A DNA stretch of 64,000 nucleotides, from the NCBI GenBank assembly GCA_002162695.1, contig MAAM01000001.1:1-64000 (forward strand), given 5' to 3'. The notes beneath the pieces were generated by a model. The model saw only the letters and a program-made list of their open reading frames with translations, made no database searches and was not told the origin of the DNA. Of the stretch, positions 19,909 to 30,102 are shown piece by piece (position 1 is the stretch's first letter; each line of letters starts with the position of its first letter). Both the position numbers and the translations under genes were made by a program. Origin of the DNA: Cycloclasticus sp. 46_120_T64 (GTDB lineage Bacteria; Pseudomonadota; Gammaproteobacteria; Methylococcales; Cycloclasticaceae).

Positions 19909-21978
19909 ATGAAGCAGTTCAAATTGAGTTTATTATCCGCAGCGGTGATGGCAGTGTCGGCGCAAGCGGCTGATTACAGTAAGCAAACGATTATTGTCGA
20001 GGGCAGTAGCCTACGCCCAGGGGAGTTTGGTCTTGCGCCAGATTCTAGTGCGTTGAAAGATACCGCCGCGCTACTGAAACGGGTGCCAGGGGCCAATATT
20101 AACCGTAATGGCCCATTAACAGGTATAGCGTCTTATCGTGGGCAGTTTGGCAGTCGAGTGAATACCGTGGTTGACGGCATGTCGTGGAAGGAAGTTGGGC
20201 CCAATAGCATGGACCCTCCGCTAAGCCATATTCCCGCAGCATTAACGGATAATCTATCGGTGTATCGTGGTATTGCGCCCATCAGCAGTGGGATTGAAAC
20301 GATCGGTGGTTCAATGAGCGCAGAATCTCGCAAGAGTAAGTTTGCCTCCAGTGAAGAGTTTGAACTTCATGGTCTAGCGTCCTTAGGTTATAGCGATGTG
20401 GATGCCGGTTTAAGCAGCAGTCTGTTTACGTCGTATGCGAATAATCAACATCGCTTTCACGCCAGTCTTAGCAAAGAACAGGGTGATGATTATGAGTTTG
20501 ATGGTGGTAAGCTTGACCCTAGTCAGTACGACCGCGACGCTTATACCGTCGGTTATGGTACGCGTATGGGCGCGCATGAATTAGCCATTAACTACAGTAA
20601 TAATGATACTGGGCATACCGGTTCACCGTCGTTGCCGATGGATATTATTTGGGTTAGAGGGGGTGTTTTTTCTGCGGATTACACACTTAACTTGGGGGAA
20701 GATCGTTCATTAGATGTTTCTTATTATTACCAAGATATGCGCCATTTGATGAATAACTTCAGCTTACGTCCGAACGGGGTTATGGCGAATAAGCACCGAC
20801 AAAACAAAACGTTGGTTGATGGCGGTGGTTTGTCGGCGGTTTACCATATGCCGGTCTCTGGCGGTGATTTAGCGTTAGGCCTAGAAGGCGACCAGTCTAA
20901 TCACGATGGAAAAATTACCGACCCGACAAATGGTATGTTTTATGTTGATAACTTTAGTGGCGTAGAACGCGATCGTTATAGTCTGTTTACTGAGTGGAAA
21001 GGCGATATTGCTAAAAACTTAGAGTTGGAAACGGGTTTGCGTTATACCCGTGTTGAGATGGACTCGGGTTCGGTTGATAGCAGCATGGCAGGGATGATGG
21101 CGGTGGCAATACTGCGGGACAACTTTAATGCGAGTGATTTGTCTCAAACCGATCATAACTGGGATTTTGATGCGATTTTAAGACACGCGGTGTCGGATGA
21201 ACTCAGCCTAGAGCTTGGTTTTGCGCGTAAGACGCGTTCAGCCTCATATCAAGAACGTTATTTGTGGATTCCACTAGAGGCGACCGGGGGTCTGGCTGAT
21301 AATCGTGTGTATATCGGAGATGTTAATTTAGATTCAGAAACGGCCTATCAACTTGAAGCGGGTTTAGAATATGCGGCGAATGGTTTGTATGTGGCGCCAC
21401 GTGCTTTTTACCACCGAATAAATGACTATATTCAAGGTGAAGTGATTAGCGGAACCACGGCGAATATGGTGGCAGGGGTGATGAGCGGTGGTAATACCAC
21501 GGTACTGCAGTTTGCCAATGTTGATGCCGAGTTATATGGGATGGACGTTGAGTGGGGTTATGAGCTAGATGGGGACTTCCGTTTAGACGGTGCAGTGAGT
21601 TATGTGCGTGGTCGTCGCCGTGATGCTGGGGATAATTTATACCGGATTGCACCGCTGAATACCCGTGTGCAGCTGACTTATCAGCAGGGCGACTGGTCTA
21701 TTGCGACAGAAGTTGAAGCCTATTCAGCACAAAATGATGTGGCTGAGTATAACGGCGAATTAAAGTCAGCCGGTTATGCTTTGCTGCATATTCGAGGTGA
21801 GATTGAGCCTGTTGTCGGTTTCAACGTCGGTTTGGGTATCGAGAATATTTTGGACAAACAATACGCTGATCATACTGGGGCGATTAATCGCGCGAAGGGT
21901 AATGATGACTTAGCGGTCGGTGAGAAGGTATTGGGTAATGGTCGTAATGTTTATATCACGGCGAGCTATGAATGGTAG
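19909..21978 (+). CDS. TonB-dependent outer-membrane receptor, OprC/NosA-like
   Basis: 689 residues from the ATG at 19909, which begins a good signal peptide (MKQFKLSLLSAAVMAVSAQA). A TonB-box-like segment (QTIIVEG) follows, then the plug domain (LLKRVPGANINRNGP, NTVVDGMSWKEVGPNSMDPPLSHI, GGSMSAE) and a 22-strand-type barrel ending in YITASYEW. The PNSMDPP motif after VDGM resembles the copper receptors OprC/NosA, and Met clusters occur (SSMAGMMAVAI, NMVAGVMSGG). Copper or another metal is therefore a candidate substrate, but this is inference. It is flanked by terminators and appears monocistronic. An inverted repeat (TTTTGTT/AACAAAA) lies just before the start. No Fur box was recognised. 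Confidence 0.85.
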   Translation: MKQFKLSLLSAAVMAVSAQAADYSKQTIIVEGSSLRPGEFGLAPDSSALKDTAALLKRVPGANINRNGPLTGIASYRGQFGSRVNTVVDGMSWKEVGPNSMDPPLSHIPAALTDNLSVYRGIAPISSGIETIGGSMSAESRKSKFASSEEFELHGLASLGYSDVDAGLSSSLFTSYANNQHRFHASLSKEQGDDYEFDGGKLDPSQYDRDAYTVGYGTRMGAHELAINYSNNDTGHTGSPSLPMDIIWVRGGVFSADYTLNLGEDRSLDVSYYYQDMRHLMNNFSLRPNGVMANKHRQNKTLVDGGGLSAVYHMPVSGGDLALGLEGDQSNHDGKITDPTNGMFYVDNFSGVERDRYSLFTEWKGDIAKNLELETGLRYTRVEMDSGSVDSSMAGMMAVAILRDNFNASDLSQTDHNWDFDAILRHAVSDELSLELGFARKTRSASYQERYLWIPLEATGGLADNRVYIGDVNLDSETAYQLEAGLEYAANGLYVAPRAFYHRINDYIQGEVISGTTANMVAGVMSGGNTTVLQFANVDAELYGMDVEWGYELDGDFRLDGAVSYVRGRRRDAGDNLYRIAPLNTRVQLTYQQGDWSIATEVEAYSAQNDVAEYNGELKSAGYALLHIRGEIEPVVGFNVGLGIENILDKQYADHTGAINRAKGNDDLAVGEKVLGNGRNVYITASYEW

Positions 21979-21995
21979 TTAACCGCTAGTTCGAT

Positions 21996-22026
21996 AAAAA
22001 AACGCGGACGGGTTCCGCGTTTTTTT
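21996..22026 (+). terminator. Terminator after the TonB receptor
   Basis: A stem of ACGCGGA with TCCGCGT extended by A:T pairs (21997-22008 with 22014-22025), loop CGGGT, ending in a run of seven T. It is located 18 nt after the stop codon. Confidence 0.88.
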
Positions 22027-22135
22027 ATGCCTGCTCCTTATTCTAGCAGCGATTGGCCTAGTGCTTAACGATGCTTTCAATCTAGTGTATTAAAGGGTTT
22101 AATAGACGCAAAAATTATTAAGCCATTTTGTTTTT

Positions 22136-23050
22136 ATGTCTGTATCAATATTCAAACCAGCCTACCTTAAACCTAAATATTGGTCATCTTGGCTGGTCGT
22201 CGGGCTCAGTTACCTCTTAGCCAAGCTGCCCTCGTCTTGGCAAGCATCGTTGTCACGTAAGCTGGCGAGTCGTTTGGCGGCGACGCGAAATAGCCGCTTG
22301 CGTACTATTCGGCGAAATATTGAACGCTGTTTTCCCGAAAAAACACCGTCTTCTCAGGCGATCATGCTAGAGGAAAACCTATATTCATCCCTATTGATGG
22401 TGTTTGACTTGGTTAATATGGTATGGCGTACACCCGCAAAAATGACGGGGACGGTTCGTGTGATTGGCGAGGAATATTTGCAACAAGCCGTAGCCAATGA
22501 GAGCGGCCTACTGTTGTTAACGGGGCACTTTACCCCGCTTTGTCAAATGTTCTCGACACTGGCAACATTGGAGGCCTACCACTCTATGTATCGTCGTATG
22601 GATAACCCAGTACTGGAAGCTCAGTTATATCAACGTGCCATTGCCAAGTACCCGTTGGAGCTTATTCATCGTAAGGATGTGAAGGATATGTTGGCTAAGC
22701 TGAGCGAGAAGGGAACCGTTGCGATTGTGCCGGATCAGGATTTTGGGGTGAATAGGGGCTGTTTCGTACCGTTTTTTGGCATCCAAACAGCAACCATCAC
22801 CAGTATTCCCCAGTACGTTAAACAGACCGGAGCGCAGCTATTGATGTTCAGTGCTTATCGCGAGCCAGGTGGTTGTGTGATGGAGTTTGAGCCGATTATT
22901 GAAAACTACCCTAGTGGGGACGACATCGCTGACACCCAATACTGGAGTAATTGGTTGGAAGCAAAAATTCGTCAGCACCCGGCCGATTATTTATGGATGC
23001 ATAAGCGTTTTAAGACCCGGCCTGAAGGCGAAGAGGCTTTTTATAGTTAG
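22136..23050 (+). CDS. LpxL/HtrB-family lipid A acyltransferase-like protein
   Basis: 304 residues, the normal length of late lipid A acyltransferases, with an N-terminal hydrophobic segment and the conserved RNIERCFPE, VPDQDFG and FVPFFGIQTAT blocks. These enzymes add laurate or myristate to Kdo2-lipid IVA at the inner membrane. The catalytic motif HX4(D/E) reads H131-FTPL-C136: the acid is replaced by Cys (DNA CAC TTT ACC CCG CTT TGT). It may be inactive, use a different chemistry or act on another acceptor. It stands alone, between a terminator and the convergent thiDE genes. Confidence 0.85.
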   Translation: MSVSIFKPAYLKPKYWSSWLVVGLSYLLAKLPSSWQASLSRKLASRLAATRNSRLRTIRRNIERCFPEKTPSSQAIMLEENLYSSLLMVFDLVNMVWRTPAKMTGTVRVIGEEYLQQAVANESGLLLLTGHFTPLCQMFSTLATLEAYHSMYRRMDNPVLEAQLYQRAIAKYPLELIHRKDVKDMLAKLSEKGTVAIVPDQDFGVNRGCFVPFFGIQTATITSIPQYVKQTGAQLLMFSAYREPGGCVMEFEPIIENYPSGDDIADTQYWSNWLEAKIRQHPADYLWMHKRFKTRPEGEEAFYS

Positions 23051-23138
23051 ACCCTTGATCAAGTTATGGTCAGCTTTATGCGGTTTGAGTAGCCTAACTT
23101 TAATGAGGGCTTCCTTCGTTAAGCGTTTATCGAGAGTG

Positions 23139-23777
23139 TTATTTGCTATTAAACTTAAACTGCGCGGAAAAATCACCGCACGTTTGCACGATATCCGTGG
23201 CGGAAAACAAAGCCTCAACGACGGCTAGATAATCAGCGCCAGCGCGGATCAGGGTTTTACTGTTATCCGCGTTTATTCCACCAATACAGACGATGGGAAT
23301 GTTTAATTTCTGTTTGGCTTTAAGCAATAGGGCCGTGTCGGCCAGCGGTTTGCCAGGTTTGGTTTGTGAATTAAAAAATCGGCCAAATGCAATATAGTCT
23401 GCGCCTTGTTGTTGAGCTGTTATCGCCAGTGATAAGTCGTGGTGACAGGTGATACCGATAATCGCGTCTTCACCGAGCAATTGGCGGGCTAGCTTGAGCG
23501 AGCCATCGCCTTGGCCTAGATGCACTCCATCGGCTTGGCAGTCGAGAGCTAATTGCGGTTCATCGTTAATAATGAATGCGGTGTGATATTGTCGGCAAAG
23601 TTTTTGCAAAGCCTTAGCGATCGCTAGTTTTTTTGCCGCGGGGCTATTTTTATCGCGGTATTGCAATAGCGTAATGCCGCTGGATAAGGCTAGTTCCACC
23701 CGCTCAAGTAAAACCTCAGGTTTGAGGGTGGAAGGGGTAATCGCATAGAGCCCATTGCGGGGGAGTTGTGCTGTCAT
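23139..23777 (-). CDS. thiE: Thiamine-phosphate synthase
   Basis: 212 residues, normal for ThiE. The TIM-barrel motifs are clear: LYAITPSTL at strand 1, LLQYRDKNS, INDEPQLALDCQADGVHLGQGD and the phosphate loop CIGGINADN followed by GADYLAVVEALF. It joins HMP-pyrophosphate with thiazole phosphate to give thiamine phosphate. The start overlaps the thiD stop by 4 nt (ATGA), so translation is coupled. No TPP riboswitch precedes the pair. Confidence 0.96.
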   Translation of the reverse strand: MTAQLPRNGLYAITPSTLKPEVLLERVELALSSGITLLQYRDKNSPAAKKLAIAKALQKLCRQYHTAFIINDEPQLALDCQADGVHLGQGDGSLKLARQLLGEDAIIGITCHHDLSLAITAQQQGADYIAFGRFFNSQTKPGKPLADTALLLKAKQKLNIPIVCIGGINADNSKTLIRAGADYLAVVEALFSATDIVQTCGDFSAQFKFNSK

Positions 23778-24544
23778 AATCTACTGAGAAAAGCTTGGCC
23801 TTGGCCGAGGTGTTGGGCGCGTTTGATGGCGGTGTTGGTATACGCCTGTGCCTGCTCAACTGCCTCGCTGATCGGTTTACCTAAGGCGATGAAGGCGGCA
23901 ATAGCCGATGCCAAGGTGCAGCCGGTGCCGTGGAACTCCCCTGTTTGGCGGGGCCATTGGCAAGCGTTGACAAGCCCTTGTTGGTGAAATAGCTGGTTGT
24001 TCACCTGTTCACCGCTTTGATGGCCACCAGTAATCAGTACATAGTCGGCGCCGAGCTGTAATAACTGCTTGGCCATTTGCGCAGAGCTATTTGTTTGTTG
24101 GCACAGTTTTGCGGCCTCTAAGCTATTGGGTGTGAGGACGGTTGTGAGAGGGATGAGCCGTTGTTTGATGCTGTCAATTAGCGAATTACTGGCCAATGAT
24201 CGACCGTCGCCACAAGCCAGTACCGGGTCAAATATAACGGGAATATTAGGCTGTGTGCGCAGAACCTGCTCAATCGCGGTGACCGCAGCTAAGGAACCAC
24301 ACAGGCCGATCTTAATCGCCGCGATGGGTAGGTCGTTAAATAAGACCTCTGCCTGTTCGATCATGTCGTCTGCAGCCAGGGGAATTAAACGCTGTACGCT
24401 GGAGGAGTCTTGCACCGTTAAGCAGCTGATGATTGAACACGGCCAGCAACCGAGCGCGTTAAGGGTTTCGATATCCGCTTGTATACCTGCGCCACCACTC
24501 GGGTCGTGGCCAGATATGCTGAGGACGATAGGTTTTTTAGGCAT
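23774..24544 (-). CDS. thiD: Hydroxymethylpyrimidine/phosphomethylpyrimidine kinase
   Basis: 256 residues, normal for ThiD. Ribokinase-fold motifs: SISGHDPSGGAGIQAD at the N-terminus, FDPVLACGDGRSL, LTPNSLEAAKL and the anion hole HGTGCTLASAIAA. It phosphorylates HMP twice to HMP-pyrophosphate, the co-substrate of ThiE encoded immediately downstream. Upstream there is a plausible leftward promoter but no TPP-riboswitch core, so these two genes look constitutively expressed or controlled some other way. Confidence 0.96.
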   Translation of the reverse strand: MPKKPIVLSISGHDPSGGAGIQADIETLNALGCWPCSIISCLTVQDSSSVQRLIPLAADDMIEQAEVLFNDLPIAAIKIGLCGSLAAVTAIEQVLRTQPNIPVIFDPVLACGDGRSLASNSLIDSIKQRLIPLTTVLTPNSLEAAKLCQQTNSSAQMAKQLLQLGADYVLITGGHQSGEQVNNQLFHQQGLVNACQWPRQTGEFHGTGCTLASAIAAFIALGKPISEAVEQAQAYTNTAIKRAQHLGQGQAFLSRL

Positions 24545-24677
24545 TGAACGGCTGAAGCGGGTTAATAATGAGACAGAAAGAAGAGATATTAGAGCAATAA
24601 TTTATCAACAACAAGTGCCTGTTGGCCGGTGATAGGCGTAAAATATGCGGTCATTAAAATTGATTAAGTATCGACAG

Positions 24678-27600
24678 ATGGCGCAAACAGAAAAACATAC
24701 CCAGCTTTTAGACTTGTTAGATAAACAAATTCTAATGTTGGATGGTGCGATGGGTACGATGATTCAATCGTATCAGTTTGATGAGGCCGACTATCGCGGT
24801 GAACGGTTTGCCGATTGGCCGAGTGATGTGAAAGGCAATAATGACTTATTGTCTCTCACTCAGGCGGATACCATTCGAGCGATTCATTTGGCCTATTTGG
24901 AAGCCGGTGCTGATATCGTTGAAACCAATACCTTCAACTCTACACGAGTGGCGATGGCCGATTACGATATGCAAGAGCTGTCGTATGAAATTAATGAACA
25001 GTCTGCGCGCATTGCCCGCGAAGCCGCCGATGAGATCGAAGCTAAGTACCCAGGGCGCGCTTGTTTTGTCGCCGGTGTATTAGGCCCAACCAATCGAACG
25101 GCCAGTATTTCGCCGGATGTTAATGACCCCGCTTTTAGAAATATCAGTTTTGATGAGTTGGTGGAATCTTATACGGAGTCGATGGATGCCTTATTGAAAG
25201 GTGGTGCGGATATTATTCTGGTCGAAACTATTTTTGATACCTTGAATGCGAAAGCGGCCTTATATGCGGTTGCGCAGTATTTCGAGGATCATCAGGTACG
25301 TTACCCAGTGATGATTTCGGGCACTATTACTGACGCCTCGGGCCGAACCTTATCGGGCCAAGTCACCGAAGCGTTCTGGAATTCCTTACGCCATATCAAG
25401 CCGATTAGTATTGGCTTTAACTGCGCATTAGGTGCAGAAGAATTACGCCAATATGTAGAAGAATTATCGCGTGTGGCAGACACCTATATCAGTGCTCACC
25501 CAAATGCCGGCTTGCCGAATGAATTTGGTGGTTACGATGAAAGCCCAGAAGATATGGCGGTGCACATTAAAGAATGGGCGCAAAGTGGCTTTTTAAATAT
25601 CATTGGTGGTTGCTGTGGCACCTCGCCTGAATTTATTACCGCCATGAAGCAAGCAGTAGCCGATTGTGCACCACGAAAGATCCCAGAACTTGAGGTTGAG
25701 TGTCGTTTATCGGGGCTTGAGCCGATGAATATCACCAAGGGTTCGTTATTTATTAACGTGGGTGAGCGTACCAACGTAACGGGCTCTGCACGTTTTAAGC
25801 GGCTGATTAAAGAACAAGATTATGAAACGGCCTTAGATGTTGCGCGTCAGCAAGTAGAAAATGGTGCGCAAATTATTGATGTCAACATGGATGAAGGCAT
25901 GTTGGAATCAAAGTCAGCGATGGTACGTTTTTTAAGTTTGATCGCAGCTGAGCCTGATATTTCAGTAGTACCGGTGATGATCGACTCATCCAAATGGGAT
26001 ATTCTCGAAGCGGGCCTAAAATGCGTGCAGGGCAAGGCGGTGGTCAATTCCATCAGCCTAAAAGAAGGTGAAGAAAACTTCATCAATCAAGCCAAAACCA
26101 TTATGCGTTATGGTGCCGCAGCGATTGTGATGGCGTTTGATGAAACAGGCCAGGCTGATACCTTTGAGCGCAAAGTAGATATTTGTACGCGTGCTTATAA
26201 AGTGCTGACAGAAAAGGCAGGTTTCCCCCCCGAAGATATTATTTTTGATCCGAATATTTTCGCCGTAGCCACCGGTATTGATGAACATAATAATTATGCG
26301 GTAGATTTTATTGAAGCCACTCGGGTCATTAAAAAAACCTTGCCACACGCGATGGTGTCGGGCGGGGTGTCCAACGTATCGTTCTCATTTCGTGGCAATA
26401 ATATCGTGCGTGAGGCGATTCATGCGGTGTTCCTGTATCACGCGATTAAAGCGGGTATGGATATGGGCATTGTTAATGCTGGCCAGCTGGCGGTATACGA
26501 TGATATTCCCGAAGAGCTACGAGAATGCGTGGAAGATGTGATTCTAAATCGCACCCCAAGCAAAGGTGAAAGTGCGACCGAAAACCTCTTAGCGGTGGCG
26601 GAGAAGTATTTAGATGTCGATTCAGAAGCTGCGGTAAAAGAAGCCGCCGAATGGCGCTTATGGCCAGTAAAAAAGCGTTTAGAGCACGCGCTAGTAAAGG
26701 GTATAACCGAATTTATTGAAGAAGATACCGAACTGGTTCGCCAAGAAGTAGACCGACCTTTGCACGTGATTGAAGGGCCATTAATGGATGGCATGAACGT
26801 GGTGGGTGACCTCTTTGGCGAAGGCAAAATGTTTTTGCCGCAAGTGGTTAAATCAGCTCGAGTGATGAAAAAAGCCGTTGCCTATTTAATGCCCTTTATG
26901 GAAGAAGAAAAGGGTGATGTGATCACCAGTAACGGCAAAATATTGATGGCTACCGTTAAAGGCGATGTGCACGATATTGGTAAAAACATTGTTGCCGTGG
27001 TATTGCAGTGTAATGGCTTTGAAGTGGTTGATTTGGGCGTAATGGTACCTGCCGATACGATTTTAAAACAAGCACGTGAACACAATGTTGATGTGATCGG
27101 GCTGAGTGGGTTAATTACCCCATCGTTAGATGAAATGGTACACATGGCGAAAGAAATGCAGCGCCAAGGTTTTGAAGTGCCGCTAATGATTGGTGGCGCA
27201 ACCACCTCACGTGCGCATACCGCGGTTAAAATTGAGCCTAATTATAAAGGGGCCAGCGTGTATGTTACCGATGCTTCGCGCTCTGTGGGTGTGGTAACCA
27301 ACCTGATGGATAAAAACCCAGATAATGATTACCAGCAAAAAATCCGTGAGGAATATGCTGAAGTGCGTGAACGGCATAAAGGGCGTCAATCAACCAAGCG
27401 CCAGTTAAACATTGAAGACGCACGTAACAATGCAACGGAGATAGATTGGAATGAATTTAGCCCGGTTAAACCGAGTTTCTTAGGAACAAAAACACTCAAT
27501 GAGTACCCGCTGGCTGAGATTGCAGAATTTATTGATTGGTCGCCGTTTTTTCATACTTGGGAGTTGATCGGTAGTTACCCAAAGATTCTCGATGACGAAA

Positions 27601-28391
27601 TCGTCGGTGAACACGCGCGTGACTTATTAAAAGACGCCAAAGCGATGCTAAAACAAATCATCGATGAAAAATGGCTAACCGCACGTGCGGTGATCGGTTT
27701 CTTTCCGGCCAATAGTCGGGTGGATGATGTGGTGGTTTATGAGGACGAAACACGCCAAACAGAAAGCGTTGTTCTGCACCAATTACGCCAGCAAAATATT
27801 AAACCGCCGGGGCGTAAAAACTATTGCCTAGCCGATACCGTCGCGCCAGAAGGTTCATCGCTTAATGATTATATCGGTGGTTTTGCCGTTACCGCAGGCA
27901 TCGGCATAGAAGAGCATATTAAGCGTTTTGAAGCCGATCACGATGATTATCAATCTATTATGGTAAAAGCACTGGCGGATCGGCTAGCTGAGGCCTTTGC
28001 TGAGTGCTTGCATAAAAAAGTACGTACCGAATACTGGGCTTATGCGCCAACAGAAGCACTGGCTAATGAAGAGTTAATCGGTGAAAAATACAGCGGTATT
28101 CGGCCAGCGCCAGGTTACCCTGCGTGCCCAGACCATACCGAAAAAGCCTCGTTGTTCTCCTTGTTAAATGCCACCGAAGAAACAGGTATCGAATTAACGG
28201 ATAGCTTTGCGATGTACCCCACGGCTGCGGTGAGTGGTTGGTACTTTGCCCACCCTGAAGCAAAATACTTCAATGTTGGAAAGCTTAAAAAAGACCAAGT
28301 TGAAGATTATGCGCAGCGTAAAGGCGAGAGCATCGATTATGTTGAGCGTTGGTTAGCACCTAGTTTGGCGTACGATCCTGATGACAATTGA
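24678..28391 (+). CDS. metH: Cobalamin-dependent methionine synthase
   Basis: About 1237 residues (E. coli 1227). Four modules in order: homocysteine-binding barrel with zinc cysteines ([16 protein letters not shown]), pterin barrel ([19 protein letters not shown]), cobalamin module with the cobalt-ligand His in GDVHDIGKN, and the C-terminal reactivation domain ([12 protein letters not shown]). It transfers methyl from methyl-tetrahydrofolate to homocysteine. I chose the ATG at 24678 (MAQTEKHTQ) because it leaves a family-like lead before LDGAMGT; an ATG at 24645 with AGG 8 nt upstream is also possible. No cobalamin or SAM riboswitch is visible. The stop overlaps the next gene by 11 nt. Confidence 0.97.
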   Translation: MAQTEKHTQLLDLLDKQILMLDGAMGTMIQSYQFDEADYRGERFADWPSDVKGNNDLLSLTQADTIRAIHLAYLEAGADIVETNTFNSTRVAMADYDMQELSYEINEQSARIAREAADEIEAKYPGRACFVAGVLGPTNRTASISPDVNDPAFRNISFDELVESYTESMDALLKGGADIILVETIFDTLNAKAALYAVAQYFEDHQVRYPVMISGTITDASGRTLSGQVTEAFWNSLRHIKPISIGFNCALGAEELRQYVEELSRVADTYISAHPNAGLPNEFGGYDESPEDMAVHIKEWAQSGFLNIIGGCCGTSPEFITAMKQAVADCAPRKIPELEVECRLSGLEPMNITKGSLFINVGERTNVTGSARFKRLIKEQDYETALDVARQQVENGAQIIDVNMDEGMLESKSAMVRFLSLIAAEPDISVVPVMIDSSKWDILEAGLKCVQGKAVVNSISLKEGEENFINQAKTIMRYGAAAIVMAFDETGQADTFERKVDICTRAYKVLTEKAGFPPEDIIFDPNIFAVATGIDEHNNYAVDFIEATRVIKKTLPHAMVSGGVSNVSFSFRGNNIVREAIHAVFLYHAIKAGMDMGIVNAGQLAVYDDIPEELRECVEDVILNRTPSKGESATENLLAVAEKYLDVDSEAAVKEAAEWRLWPVKKRLEHALVKGITEFIEEDTELVRQEVDRPLHVIEGPLMDGMNVVGDLFGEGKMFLPQVVKSARVMKKAVAYLMPFMEEEKGDVITSNGKILMATVKGDVHDIGKNIVAVVLQCNGFEVVDLGVMVPADTILKQAREHNVDVIGLSGLITPSLDEMVHMAKEMQRQGFEVPLMIGGATTSRAHTAVKIEPNYKGASVYVTDASRSVGVVTNLMDKNPDNDYQQKIREEYAEVRERHKGRQSTKRQLNIEDARNNATEIDWNEFSPVKPSFLGTKTLNEYPLAEIAEFIDWSPFFHTWELIGSYPKILDDEIVGEHARDLLKDAKAMLKQIIDEKWLTARAVIGFFPANSRVDDVVVYEDETRQTESVVLHQLRQQNIKPPGRKNYCLADTVAPEGSSLNDYIGGFAVTAGIGIEEHIKRFEADHDDYQSIMVKALADRLAEAFAECLHKKVRTEYWAYAPTEALANEELIGEKYSGIRPAPGYPACPDHTEKASLFSLLNATEETGIELTDSFAMYPTAAVSGWYFAHPEAKYFNVGKLKKDQVEDYAQRKGESIDYVERWLAPSLAYDPDDN

Positions 28392-28632
28392 GTTAAGTTT
28401 TTATACGACAGAGGGTTGTCACTTGTGTGACGACGCGAAGGCTTTGTTGCAGCAGCTTTTAGCTCAGCAGCCTGAGCAATTTCAAGTTGAGGTGATCGAT
28501 ATTGTTGAATCCGATGTTCTTGTTGAACGGTACGGCACTAGAATTCCTGTGGTGATACGAGAGGGCGTTCAGCAAGATTTGGCTTGGCCTTTTGACTACC
28601 TTGAATTGCAGCATTTTGCGGTTGGCTCTTAG
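28381..28632 (+). CDS. Glutaredoxin-like protein (DUF836 family)
   Basis: 83 residues with a thioredoxin-like redox motif C13-H-L-C16 ([15 protein letters not shown]) and the cis-Pro region TRIPVVI. The size and pattern match small glutaredoxin-like DUF836 proteins. It is cytosolic with no signal peptide. The gene overlaps the end of metH by 11 nt, so it may be translated with it; whether it serves the methionine synthase is unknown. The pilus operon starts 49 nt later. Confidence 0.85.
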   Translation: MTIELSFYTTEGCHLCDDAKALLQQLLAQQPEQFQVEVIDIVESDVLVERYGTRIPVVIREGVQQDLAWPFDYLELQHFAVGS

Positions 28633-28681
28633 TTTGAATCTATCCTTAATATGATACTGCAGCCCTGTTAGACTAGCCCTT

Positions 28682-29974
28682 ATGTATTTAGAATATTTCG
28701 GTTTAAAAAAACAACCCTTCGGTATTACGCCGGATACGTCTTTATTTTTTAAAGGGGCCGAACGCGGAGACATTCTCGAAGCTATTGTGTATGCCTTAAA
28801 TTCCGGTGAGGGCATTATCAAAGTGGTCGGGGAAGTGGGTAGTGGCAAAACGATGCTGTCGCGCATGCTGACCAAAAAAGCGTCGGATAACACGGTATTC
28901 GTCTTCTTATTAAACCCGAGCATTCAAGCTGAGCAGGTCCTTTATGCGATTGCCTATGACCTAGGTGTCGATGTAGATGAGAGTAAACAATCAATTCAAG
29001 TTCTTCATTTGCTGCAGAAAAAACTGTTTGAGTTATATGAAGAGAGCAAGAAGGTTGTGTTGATTATTGATGAAGCGCAACAAATGCCATTAGCGACCTT
29101 GGAAGAAATTCGTTTGTTGAGTAATTTGGAAACCGAAACCGAGAAGTTGCTGCAAATTATTATGTTTGGTCAGCCCGAGTTGGATGAACATATTGATACA
29201 CCGAGTGTTCGTCAATTAAGGGAAAGAATTACCTATAGTTTTTACTTAAGTCCGTTAAGTCATACATTGGTTGAAACGTATTTGGCATTCAGGCTGGAGA
29301 AAGCGGGTCACCAAGGCCGAGGCGTTTTTAAGCAAAGCGCCATTAAGTATTTAACAAAAAGCTCACACGGAACACTACGCCGACTCAATGTATTGGCGGA
29401 CAAAGCGCTTTTAGCCGCGTTTTTAGATAAAAAGGCAGAAGTCGAGCCTAAGCACGTAAAAATCGCGCTGCAGGATGGCGTAAAAGAGCAGAATAAAACG
29501 CGCACGAGTACGGTGGCGGCGGCGTTGAGTGTTATCGCTGTTTTGTTAGGTGTGGGCGTGTTTTATTGGTTGGTTCAGTTTGAACCGAGCGATTCCTCAA
29601 TGGCGGCAAAGAGAATAGTTCAGCAAATGCCGGCAGCGTCATCAGTTAGTGCGGAACCACAGAGCAATAATACCTTGTTAGCGAATAAATTGGATGCCTT
29701 TGAAGCATGGAAACAACAAACGAATAAGAAATATACGATTCGTTTGTTGTTGGCTTCCAGCGACAAAGCGTCATTAGTTGAGACGTTTCTTAGGAGTGTG
29801 CGAAATTTGGGAGATATTGAGCGTTTACATGTTAGTCAGGTAAGCTCTGAGGGTAATGAGTACGTTGTTTATTACGATGAATTTTCTCAGTATTCTGACG
29901 CATTGAAGGCGTTAAATACCTTACCGAAAAAGCTAACGCAGTCTTCCCCCTATATCAGCGCCATTCCAAAATAG
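28682..29974 (+). CDS. mshM: MSHA biogenesis ATPase MshM (ExeA-type)
   Basis: 430 residues. An AAA+ ATPase of the ExeA/MshM type begins MYLEYFGLKKQPFGITPD, with Walker A GEVGSGKT (50-57) and Walker B VVLIIDE (125-131). A single membrane segment (about 277-298) follows. The C-terminal 75 residues (KYTIRLLLASSDKASL...) look like a SPOR peptidoglycan-binding domain. ExeA-type proteins remodel peptidoglycan to place the secretin, which fits the secretin gene immediately downstream. It is the first gene of the pilus operon. Confidence 0.88.
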   Translation: MYLEYFGLKKQPFGITPDTSLFFKGAERGDILEAIVYALNSGEGIIKVVGEVGSGKTMLSRMLTKKASDNTVFVFLLNPSIQAEQVLYAIAYDLGVDVDESKQSIQVLHLLQKKLFELYEESKKVVLIIDEAQQMPLATLEEIRLLSNLETETEKLLQIIMFGQPELDEHIDTPSVRQLRERITYSFYLSPLSHTLVETYLAFRLEKAGHQGRGVFKQSAIKYLTKSSHGTLRRLNVLADKALLAAFLDKKAEVEPKHVKIALQDGVKEQNKTRTSTVAAALSVIAVLLGVGVFYWLVQFEPSDSSMAAKRIVQQMPAASSVSAEPQSNNTLLANKLDAFEAWKQQTNKKYTIRLLLASSDKASLVETFLRSVRNLGDIERLHVSQVSSEGNEYVVYYDEFSQYSDALKALNTLPKKLTQSSPYISAIPK

Positions 29975-30002
29975 AAAACCTTTAATAAAAACATTGGTTT
30001 AA

Positions 30003-30041
30003 TCTCTGTTTTAGGTGTGGATTGTCTCTGTTTTAGGTGTG
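30003..30041. repeat. 17-bp direct repeat, 22-bp period, upstream of mshL
   Basis: TCTCTGTTTTAGGTGTG occurs exactly at 30003-30019 and 30025-30041. The 22-bp spacing is two helical turns. The second copy abuts the -35 position of a possible promoter with -10 TAAAAT (30061-30066). This could be a regulator-binding site inside the operon. Confidence 0.6.
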
Positions 30042-30102
30042 ATTCGCCTTTGATTTAGTCTAAAATTTGAAGGAATAAAAATTAAAGAAAAATGGATTTT
30101 TT

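Noticed and set aside
29975-30002. Weak hairpin AAACC/GGTTT after mshM
   Set aside because: Stem of only five pairs and no T-run, so transcription probably continues into mshL.
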